Shown here piece after piece: positions 1 through 6,415 of a stretch of DNA of 10,549 nucleotides. Made by a program: the position numbers and the translations under genes. The stretch spans positions 1 through 10,549 of the forward strand of contig JAOXYC010234125.1 of assembly GCA_028565715.1 (NCBI GenBank). Reading direction: 5' to 3'. Source of the DNA: Phoronis pallida (Eukaryota > Phoronida > Phoronidae). Each line of letters begins with the position of its first letter. The first letter of the stretch is position 1. Under the pieces are notes generated by a model. That model saw only the letters and a list, made by a program, of their open reading frames with translations. It did no database searches and was not told where the DNA came from.

Positions 1-1050
1 AGAAGTGAAGCTATTGTGTAAATTTTGTCACCCACCCATCCCTATTCCCTTATTTGTTACCACTTGAGTTTATTGTATTCTCTGGGCGCTTTCATTTGCC
101 CATCTTTGCAGAGAGCTATATTTATATGTATCATTCTTATCGTTTACTTTTATAATAAACATTTTCAACCTGTTTTAAAATTTTCCTATTTTTTTGTTAA
201 TTTTTTCAGTTTTTTCTATTTCTCATTTTTTTCAACCTACTTGTATTCATTTCTCTCTGCAAACCGAGCTCGAAACATCTCTCCAACAAAATATTAACCA
301 AGATAAACATTATTTGGAGCAAAACAAAAGTAAACTGTTCTCACACTTAAAGTGGCAAAAAGGTTCTTTTTGTGTTAATTTTTTATAGCAAATTCCACTC
401 TTTTTGACGTATTAAGAAAAACTACATGCGGGTATACAAAAACATTTAACGATTGCATTTGGTTTGTCTATCTATGTACTTTCAGACACAATAAAAAAAG
501 AGTTGTTTTATCCTTCAGGTTATGAGCAGTAACCCTTTAAATCACACCACCTTTCCTATTTTGATGAAAATCAAAATCATGTTCAGTACCCTTTCTAACC
601 AGGTTGGCATAGTTTAATATCAGTTTAAGTTAAAAAATCATCACGAAGACGCAATTTTAATTTAGGAATTTGACATTGAAGGGACACAGTACCCATTGCT
701 TGGGGGCAATTTGGGTAAATGTTGGAACCCATTTAGTCTTCAATATTCCTAACTCGTTTGTAAATAAAACTGTGATCTTTTCACAAAACAACTCACGCAC
801 ATTCATAGTTCTCCCCCCCCCCTTTAAGCGAAATAAACACTAGGCAAATGCTTTGAGAATTATCAATTCTCGAAATACCATGCCCGTAGCACGGGGGTCA
901 ATTGCCCCCAAAGCAGTTTGAGACGTGCCTTTTTTGAAAGAAATATTATTATAGCAATTTTTAAGACAAGTGCCCTTTTTATGGATATACCACTTCAAAT
1001 CATAAATACCGTATGTCAAGTTCAACATAAATCAATTCTGCCAAAAACAA
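1..1050. other. Non-coding flank, no gene recognised
   Basis: This stretch is AT-rich, with a strongly T-rich tract at about 130-245 and a run of ten C at 813-822. Open frames on both strands are short, of low-complexity composition and carry no recognisable motif. The structured part is the right end, where a spaced inverted repeat and two small hairpins occur (see 696-915). Confidence 0.6.
696..915. repeat. Spaced inverted repeat enclosing two hairpins
   Basis: The arm at 696-712 (TTGCTTGGGGGCAATTT) is complementary, with one gap, to the arm at 900-915 (AATTGCCCCCAAAGCA). Between them, close to the right arm, are two perfect small hairpins: GAGAATT/AATTCTC at 855-871 with a 3-base loop, and CCCGT/ACGGG at 883-895 with a 3-base loop. 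It may be a decayed foldback or MITE-like element. No target-site duplication or coding capacity was found. Confidence 0.4.
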
Positions 1051-1053
1051 CCA

Positions 1054-1283
1054 TTGCTACATTTGCGGTTGATTTGTCCTTATCAACTGCAAATGTAGCA
1101 ATTTTTAAAAGTTGCTACATTTGCAGTTAGACATGGCAACCGCAAATGTAGCAAAAACCACAAATGTAGCAATTTTTTAGGGTTGCTACATTTGCGGTCG
1201 GACATGGCAACCGCAAATGTAGCAAAAAACCACAAATGTAGAAATTTGCTACATTTGCGGTAATTGCTACATTTGCGGTTGCC
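1054..1283. repeat. Hairpin-forming repeat array, ten copies of an 18-bp motif
   Basis: The motif TTGCTACATTTGCGGTTG or a close variant occurs about ten times in mixed orientation. Forward copies start near 1054, 1112, 1182, 1246 and 1264. Inverted copies are near 1084, 1137, 1158 (partial), 1207 and 1230 (partial). Part of it is a tandem repeat with a period of about 70 bp (1111-1180 and 1181-1245); each period carries one forward copy, one full inverted copy and one shortened inverted copy beginning CCACAAATGTAG. A transcript would fold into several strong hairpins. It is not a CRISPR array: spacers are not unique, orientation alternates and the host is eukaryotic. The short frames across it are products of the repeat. 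Confidence 0.85.
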
Positions 1284-1715
1284 ACATCCCATAGTTTAAA
1301 AAATCGCACCGTGACCCCTATTCTTTTTTAGATTATTTGGCTAAGCAATTGTTGAATCAATATTCTTTTCTTTTCATTAAGACACCAAATGGTGTAATTT
1401 CGATATTTATGTTTGACGTTGTCCTAATGTTGTCAAAATACAGTTACAGACGGAACAACCTCTCGCTAAACGAATGTACCGCAGCACAAAAAAGGTTGCT
1501 GGAAAGGGTGTTTCATCGGCTGTTCACCATCATTTAATTGACTCACATCATGAATTTACCAATGAAGATGTTGACATTTATGTAAGGAAAAACTGGTTCC
1601 AAAGGGGTGTTTAAGAAGTAATTTCATCAAGGCACACAGTCCATCTCTTAACGAGCTTGGAGGTGCCAGATTCAAACTGTCGTCTGCTTGGGACGGAAAC
1701 GTACATCATCTCTCT
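1284..1715. other. Unassigned stretch with two short overlapping open frames
   Basis: No gene is recognised. A stop-free frame runs from 1417 to the TAA at 1612-1614 (65 codons, first ATG at 1474). A second frame, shifted by one register, is open from 1575 to the TAA at 1722-1724 (49 codons). Both have ordinary mixed amino-acid composition rather than low complexity. They could be a frameshifted coding relic, perhaps of a transposon, or chance. The stretch ends where homology between the two duplicated units begins (1716). Confidence 0.3.
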
Positions 1716-2056
1716 TGTAGATAATTTTGAATTGCTTAAGATGTTCCTTTCCCACCAGCTATTCGATGTGGTACATAGCCTACGTTTCTTGAGAGGTTGT
1801 TCAGTGTCTCCTATATAATATTCTTCACAATGCCTATACCATTAACTATACCACAGACTTGGTCCTTCGGAGGTTTGTCCTTATGATGAACGAGTTGTCG
1901 GCGTAGAGTGTTAGTAGGTTATTTGTTTACAGCGATGTGCGACTTTTTAACCCTGTATTGTATATTTTTCTGAGAAGAGCATGCTGATTAATACGAGTCA
2001 TATTGGTAATAAACAAACTTCAATCATGTGAACATGTACAAGTCATAAAGTTGATC
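1716..2056 (+). promoter_or_regulatory. 5' flank of unit 1, duplicated upstream of unit 2
   Basis: This segment aligns closely with 5667-6341 apart from a SINE present only in unit 2, so it is the conserved 5' flank and presumed promoter/5' UTR of the duplicated gene. It contains a TATA-like string (CTATATAAT, 1811-1819) about 240 bp before the first ATG. Short upstream ATGs just before the exon (2026 and 2032) terminate within a few codons. Promoter function is inferred from position and conservation only. Confidence 0.45.
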
Positions 2057-2122
2057 ATGATGCTAACTGGTCTGTGCTGGAGTGATCATTGTGGCTCAAG
2101 GTTTGAACGACTCGCAAAATCG
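2057..2122 (+). pseudogene. Unit 1 exon 1, signal-peptide exon with 8-bp deletion
   Basis: It aligns with 6342-6415 and ends at the same CG|GTAAGG donor, but lacks GTATCTAC after ATGATGCTAAC. From the ATG the reading becomes MMLTGLCWSDHCGS, with charged and polar residues where unit 2 has a hydrophobic core. Read in the ancestral frame, TAA falls directly before the Leu-Val-Cys-Ala codons, so no upstream start can rescue it. Confidence 0.8.
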
Positions 2123-2540
2123 GTAAGGCTCCAAAAAACGTCTCTAGGTTTATCACTAAATAGAAGTGAAAGGTGTAATTATTAAAATTGTGAGTATCTA
2201 CTCGAAACCAGAATGCATTGCGATTTTGTAAACAACAATGGCCGCCCGCAACTCGCCTATTAAAACACGTAAAATATTCGTGTTTTGTAATGTTGGCGGT
2301 CTAAACCTGTTTCAAACAAAAATCTGAAACCAAAATCACCGCAGCAGCTTCCAGTTTATTTTGAGTACCGTGTAAACTCAACGCAAATTAAAACAATTAA
2401 AACAAATTAAACAATTATTATACAATTGTGGTATATGTTTAGACCACACTGGTTTTGAAATCAGGCTCAGGTAATTTGATTTATAACGCATGTTATTATC
2501 ATTCAATTTATCGAATGCATAATGGATGCTTTTATTTTTT
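2123..2540 (+). other. Unit 1 composite intron; site of the exon 2-3 loss
   Basis: The first ~85 bp match the start of intron 1 in unit 2. From about 2386 the sequence matches intron 3 of unit 2 (from about 7608). The ~180 bp between match neither and contain a perfect 8-bp hairpin (AAAACACG at 2262-2269, CGTGTTTT at 2279-2286). A 29-codon frame starts at 2238 in a Kozak-like setting, but I see no support for it being a gene. The deletion removed roughly 1.1 kb relative to unit 2, including exons 2 and 3. Confidence 0.6.
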
Positions 2541-2737
2541 GAATCTGAAAAAAATTCTGACCCATCATGGGACTCGAACCCACGGCAGCTTGCAATCTAG
2601 GCAAGTACTCTGCCAACTGAGCTAATGATTCAAGGGGGATACTGGTCCTGTCATGGCTGTCTCATTAGCTCAGTTGGTAGAGTACTTACCTAGAATGCAA
2701 GCTGCCGTGCGTTCGAGAACATTTTTTTTCAGATTCC
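2541..2737. mobile_element. Head-to-head tRNA-like inverted repeat, unit 1 copy
   Basis: Two tRNA-like sequences face in opposite directions. On the - strand, box A (complement of CCAACTGAGCTAA, 2613-2625) and box B (complement of GGACTCGAACCC, 2569-2580) are both close to consensus. On the + strand, box A TTAGCTCAGTTGG is at 2665-2677, while box B near 2710-2720 is eroded. The outer ends are also inverted (GAATCTGAAAAAAATTCT at 2541 against CAGATTC ending 2736). The - strand half can form anticodon and T stems, but its 5' end does not pair with the 3' side of an acceptor stem, so a functional tRNA is unlikely. It sits at the same place as 7765-8013 and so predates the duplication. It is best seen as a SINE-like or foldback element built from tRNA halves; no family is recognised. 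Confidence 0.65.
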
Positions 2738-3120
2738 AAATTTTTCTATATAATTAACTGTCGTCACAGCAATGGTCGGCTAACTATATCCATTTATAAT
2801 TCAGCTTCTATTTTTTCACACAAAAAACAGTAGGCCTACGTATAGTGCAAAAACAGGCGGAAGAACGTCTCACTTGCCGCTATTCTAGTAGATATACGTC
2901 TGGCGCGCTGGGGCATTATTGCCAGCTTTTTGACGCACTTAAACCGCTGACTTTTGCTGTTTCACCGTGGTTGACTGCTCATTGTTTAACTTCTTTGGTC
3001 GCATTTTTGGGCATTTTTGACGCACTTTTTTGTAGGCGTTCTTCTGGCAGAAAAGCGCCTAGCCGTTCGTCTGTTGTTCTTTGCTTCTGTACATACATTT
3101 TTGAATGGTTGTTCGTACAG
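2738..3120 (+). other. Unit 1 intron upstream of exon 4
   Basis: The left end matches 8014-8070 of unit 2, and the last ~45 bp before exon 4 match 9346-9389. The middle has no counterpart in unit 2, where the LINE fragment lies. It contains the palindrome TAGGCCTA at 2831-2838. The open frame crossing it (from 2845) runs through the exon 4 acceptor out of module frame and is not convincing as a gene. Confidence 0.5.
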
Positions 3121-3273
3121 GTTGCACGCGTCTCGTCAGTGCTAATACTTCTGTCCACATGGACTTCGGTGATACTTGTGAACGAACAGGCTCTAGCGGC
3201 GTGACATACATCTGTACGTGCCTGAATGGAAGAGAGCCAGATATGATGGACGACTCGCGAATGAAGTGCGCTG
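3121..3273 (+). pseudogene. Unit 1 exon 4, FN1-like Cys module with weak donor
   Basis: It begins after the same TTCGTACAG acceptor as unit 2. It keeps C, the DFGDT segment, ERTGSSG and YICTCLNG, and ends with Cys and Ala-Gly. Two things are odd. The conserved aromatic (Tyr in unit 2, GDTYERT) is Cys, giving five cysteines instead of four. The tail after the last Cys is lost, so the only donor in the right phase (after 3273) begins GTTGGT, a poor match to consensus. A better-looking GTATTT four bases downstream would be in the wrong phase for exon 5. The frame reads on to a stop at 3465-3467. Confidence 0.7.
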
Positions 3274-3521
3274 GTTGGTATTTTACTCGGCGAAGCACTG
3301 CACTAAGTTGGACTATTAAAAACAAATATAGGCCTATACTTTCTCGACTAATTACCATGTCGTGTGATAACATTATAATCAAAAGCTGCAACCTTTTATT
3401 GAAAAGAATTCCTGATACAGTTCAAGTTATAAAGAAAATAAATAAACTTCACCTAAGGTACAACTGAATTCCTGCACTTAAAATTAATGTGAAAACGTCA
3501 ATGTTCAAACTTATTTTATAG

Positions 3522-3706
3522 GTTGCAAGCGTAATGATGGTAGCCGAATAGACTTAGGCCAGAAATACCAGATGTCCCTTTTCAGCTTGAAATACATCTG
3601 CACATGCGTGAAAGGACCAAAACCATACACACACGACAACTCGCCTAATCATATCGAGTGCCTCAACAATATTATTCGCCACCGAATAACTTTATTAGTG
3701 TCTTGA
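3522..3706 (+). pseudogene. Unit 1 exon 5, terminal Cys module, intact frame
   Basis: It follows an AG acceptor at 3520-3521 and encodes a 60-residue terminal module starting CKRNDGSRID and ending in TGA at 3704-3706, with C-x(24)-C-x-C-x(17)-C spacing. My hand alignment shows 8 nucleotide differences from the 185-nt exon of unit 2, four silent and four replacing residues (Asn to Lys, Asn to His, Pro to Arg, Ser to Leu). No disabling change is seen in this exon itself. Confidence 0.75.
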
Positions 3707-3911
3707 AAATAAACAAATTCAAGCGGTTTGAAGTCTGATTTATGCTCCTGTTTAAATGTACATGCATGTAATACAATTCAAGGACAGCACCCTTTAGAGA
3801 CCACTAGAGCTAGGAATGTTCTTGAAGTGTGGTAGGTGAAAACATTATTATGTACCAATTGTAAAATAAAAATCAGGGGTCACCAACTTTGACATCGGCG
3901 TTACCAGAATG
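3707..3911 (+). other. Unit 1 3' UTR-like region with AATAAA signals
   Basis: AATAAA at 3708-3713 lies directly after the stop codon, and a second one is at 3865-3870. Both have counterparts in unit 2 (9978-9983 and 10113-10118). The first is closer to the stop because unit 1 lacks a few bases (TATTGCC) retained in the other two copies. Homology with unit 2 fades after about 3911. Confidence 0.55.
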
Positions 3912-3935
3912 CTCATTTTCGAATATTTTCTTTAT

Positions 3936-4126
3936 TATCATATCGAGTGCCGCTACTATATAATTCGCCAATAATTTTAAAGTGTCTTGAAAATATTGCC
4001 AATAAACAAATTCAAGCGGTTTGAAGCCTGATTTATGCTCCTTCCTAAAAATACGACTTTTAAAAGGGCAGCATCATTTAGACACCAGCTAGGAATGTTC
4101 TTGAAATGTGGCAGGTGAGAAGATTA
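3936..4126 (+). pseudogene. Unit 3 relic: end of exon 5 plus 3' UTR
   Basis: It starts in the middle of the last exon (ATCATATCGAGTGCC, encoding His-Ile-Glu-Cys) and continues through the same 3' UTR, including AATAAA at 4001-4006 and the downstream GCTAGGAATGTTCTTGAA string shared with unit 1. A premature TAA (CGC CAA TAA) follows seven codons after the Cys. It retains the TATTGCC stretch missing from unit 1 but present in unit 2. It is probably left from unequal crossing-over in a tandem array. Confidence 0.75.
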
Positions 4127-5666
4127 TTATTATTTATTAGACATCAAACCTCCAGTTAGGAGAAAATACAAAAAAATTATTTAAAAATCAAGAGACTGAA
4201 GCACTGATTAAAAACCTTTAAAAGTCGTTTTCCAGGAGTCTCACCAGGGAGTGCTCCAAGGACCCTGGCTTTGCAGAACAATGACGTCATAAATCACATT
4301 TCTTATAGTAACGGAAGAATTAATCAAGTAAAACGAATGTACAAATGTTATCTTGGGGGTTTGAAAAAACCCGAAAAATAGCATTTGTATACAGTCGTTT
4401 TAATTGATTGTTTCTCCTCATTTTAAAGCTGTCTAACTTTTATAGCAAATATACTTTCAATTATATAAATTATAACTTTCTACATTTTGAGAAAATGAAC
4501 GGTTGTATTTATTTAAAACTGTAGTTTTCTCCAGCAAAATATCAAACAAAATGGCAAACACTTTATACTGAGCTAAAATGTGTTTGACAGTCTGAATTTT
4601 AAAAAATTGATCAATTTTAAAACCAGTCCAAAATTATTTATATTTGAAGTCGATTATTTTCAGATTCCGTCAAAACAGCGGCATATTAATTTTCTTACTT
4701 GAAACACACCAATGATTAATTTGCAGCATGTAAATAATGTAAACGAAGTATGATTTTTTTTTTGTTTTAGCAGGTTGGTTACCACACTTTCATGCTTGAC
4801 TCCTCTGCAAGCCGAAATGCAAATCTACATATAGTGAGAAATGTTCACTTAAGCTTTTTTGTCATGTTTGATGATGCCTATTCACAACTTACTGTAATTA
4901 CGAATTGAAGGTGCATTTACATTATGTTTCAACAATCGAAATATGATGGTAACATAATTCATTGTACTCTATAAAAATGCCTGCATAGTGGACTTTAATG
5001 TTGCAAATATATCAAAATTTAGAAAAAAAACTGTGTGCTAGGTATATATGCTGGTGTAATGTATAGCTTTTCAAAGAAATGTTTGTGCCAGGTAGGGTAA
5101 AATAAAATATTCATTCTAATGAAAATGAAAACAACCCTGACTCATTGAGCTTGTATGCATTGTGTTTTCTGAATCACAAAAGTCTCAGAAAGGTGTAATA
5201 TTTGGAGTTTTTTTCTTAAAAAAACACGTACATGTACCGGTACAACAGTCTTCCGCAATATACATAAACAATCTATATATTCATGGAACTATATCGGATG
5301 GTGTTTCTTTGGTTCTTCAGGAAACCTACATCAAACGCCGTGATTCAATAGTTGATAATCTTATGATACGGATATATAATTCAGGTTACTTTAAAAATCC
5401 AAGATCCTCGAGGTCGTCACGACCTCTTTGCGGGGATGTTGATGTGTGACGTCAGAATTCTGTTCTCGTCTATGTCGTTGTTTTTAGAGATTACGTATGT
5501 TAGTGTCCCAAGCAGACGATATTTTGTGACGAACCCCGCCGTGTTTGTTGAGAGAGGGGTTGTCACATTTTACAATTATTCCCTCCTTAATACCTCTTTT
5601 AAACCAGTATTTTTCTCTCTGCTAATAATGTCTACATTATCATTAGAGAAAGTGTGATTGTGTTCA
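4127..5666. other. Intergenic stretch between units, no gene recognised
   Basis: This is AT-rich sequence without splice-linked or motif-bearing open frames. Frames at 5162-5449 and 5436-5657 are open but show no recognisable family. Notable short sites are TGACGTCA at 4282-4289 and 5447-5454 (consensus cAMP-response element), the overlapping palindromes GTACATGTAC and GTACCGGTAC at 5228-5243, and palindromes at 5406-5426. Homology to unit 1 begins only at about 5667. Confidence 0.5.
5406..5454. promoter_or_regulatory. Palindrome cluster with CRE-like TGACGTCA
   Basis: CCTCGAGG (5406-5413) overlaps the near-perfect palindrome GAGGTCGTCACGACCTC (5410-5426, 8-bp arms around one base). TGACGTCA follows at 5447-5454. 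The cluster is about 0.9 kb upstream of the intact gene's start codon. TGACGTCA is the full CREB/ATF consensus; use as a regulatory site here is inference, and chance occurrence cannot be excluded. Confidence 0.3.
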
Positions 5667-6341
5667 TGTAGATGATTATGAACTGCTGAAGGTGTTCCTT
5701 CTCCACCAGCCTTTCGATGTGGTACATAGCCTACGTTTCTTGAGATGTTGTTCAGTCTCCCCTATATAATGGGGATGCAGGTGGCTCAGTGGTAGAGCGT
5801 GAGCCTCTTAATCCAGAGGTCCACTGTTCAAACCCCAGCAGGCGCCGCATTTGTGTTTTTGGACAAAACACTTAACCCATCATGTCTCTCTCCACCCAGG
5901 TGTAGAAATGGGTACCAGGTTCGGAAAGTTGTAGGAATCTGAATGTAAGCTGGTAGCGCTAAAAATTGCGGCTCCGCTGATTTGAGAATTTTATTTGAAT
6001 GAACAGTTCCGCAACGTGGGATAATAATCTTTGTAAAGCGCTTTGAATAAAAAGCGCTATATAAGCACCGGCATTATTATTATTATTATTATAATACTTT
6101 TCACGATGAAAACCATAAACTTTACCACTGACTTGGTTCTTCGGAGGTTTGTCCTTGGGATGAACGAGTTGTTGGCGTAGGGTGTTATTAGGTTATTTGT
6201 AAATAGCAATGCATGTGAAATTTCACTGTGTCACCCTGTATTACTAATATTTTTCTGAGAAGAGCATGCTGATAAATACGAGTCAAATTGGTAATAAATA
6301 AACTTCAATCATGTGAACATGTACAAGTCATAAAGTTGATC
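5667..6341 (+). promoter_or_regulatory. 5' flank of the intact gene, split by a SINE
   Basis: It aligns with 1716-2056 of unit 1 on both sides of the SINE at 5771-6089. The TATA-like CCTATATAAT (5761-5770) abuts the SINE insertion point, so the element pushes that string about 320 bp further from the coding start, while its own 3' end supplies another (CTATATAAG, 6058-6066). Upstream ATGs at 6311 and 6319 terminate within a few codons. The presumed transcription start is not visible. Confidence 0.45.
5771..6089 (+). mobile_element. tRNA-Lys-derived SINE with L2/CR1-type tail
   Basis: The head (5771-5848) carries polymerase III box A TGGCTCAGTGG (5782-5792) and box B GTTCAAACCCC (5826-5836). 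The string TGAGCCTCTTAATCC around the anticodon loop matches the tRNA-Lys(CTT) pattern. The body has no coding capacity. The tail contains GTAAAGCGCTTTGA and AAAGCGCTATATAA (6033-6064) followed by an (ATT)n tract, an arrangement typical of SINEs that borrow L2/CR1-clade LINE machinery. TATAAT flanks the element (5765-5770 and 6090-6095), and unit 1 has one uninterrupted TATAATA at that point (1814-1820), which serves as the empty site. Confidence 0.88.
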
Positions 6342-6415
6342 ATGATGCTAACGTATCTACTGGTATGTGCTGGAGTGATCATTGTGGCTCAAGGTTTGAA
6401 CGACTCGCAAAATCG
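6342..6415 (+). CDS. Exon 1: signal peptide
   Basis: The ATGATG start is the first in frame and opens MMLTYLLVCAGVIIVAQG, a hydrophobic core ending in small residues, with likely cleavage near residue 18. The exon ends CG|GTAAGG, leaving two bases (phase 2) that join A of exon 2 to make Arg25. The 8 bp missing from unit 1 lie in the codons for Tyr-Leu-Leu. Confidence 0.8.

Larger units (their letters stand above)
2057..3706 (+). pseudogene. Unit 1: decayed copy of the secreted Cys-module gene
   Basis: This is the upstream tandem paralogue of the gene at 6342-9964. Recognisable parts are exon 1 (2057-2122), exon 4 (from 3121) and exon 5 (3522-3706). Exons 2 and 3 are absent: homology to unit 2 leaves intron 1 near 2205 and resumes inside intron 3 near 2386, with about 180 bp of unrelated sequence between. 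Exon 1 has lost 8 bp in the signal-peptide region, and the original frame now has TAA just before the lost segment. The missing exons total 275 nt, not a multiple of three, and joining exon 1 to exon 4 does not restore the module frame. Exons 4 and 5 keep open frames, so decay seems recent, or these exons were refreshed by gene conversion or still serve another transcript. An assembly or allelic artefact is possible but less likely. Confidence 0.75.

Noticed and set aside
1054-1283. CRISPR-like array
   Set aside because: Orientation of the repeats alternates, spacers are short and not unique, no cas genes are present and the DNA is eukaryotic.
1083-1309. Two - strand frames rich in repeated Cys-Ser-Asn and His-Leu-Trp-Phe words
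   Set aside because: They are translations of the 18-bp hairpin repeat in two registers. The protein repeat simply mirrors the DNA repeat.
2559-2720. Two functional tRNA genes in opposite orientation
   Set aside because: A and B boxes are visible, but the acceptor stems do not pair, one box B is eroded, and the pair repeats as a unit at 7765-8013. It is an element, not tRNA genes.
2845-3204. 119-codon + strand frame
   Set aside because: It crosses the acceptor of exon 4 out of the module frame and has no counterpart in unit 2.
3059-3391. 110-codon - strand frame, and its like at 9323-9550
   Set aside because: Both are antisense to exon 4, whose sense frame is supported by Cys spacing and splice phases.
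3105-3467. 120-codon single-exon gene
   Set aside because: Its first codons are intron sequence before the acceptor and its end is retained intron. Only the exon 4 part is homologous to the spliced gene.
5162-5657. Two + strand frames of 95 and 73 codons upstream of the intact gene
   Set aside because: They have no recognisable motif, signal or splice context and no counterpart upstream of unit 1.
5771-5848. Functional tRNA-Lys gene
   Set aside because: The tRNA-like head is diverged and continues into a SINE body with an L2-type tail and (ATT)n end, flanked by a target duplication.
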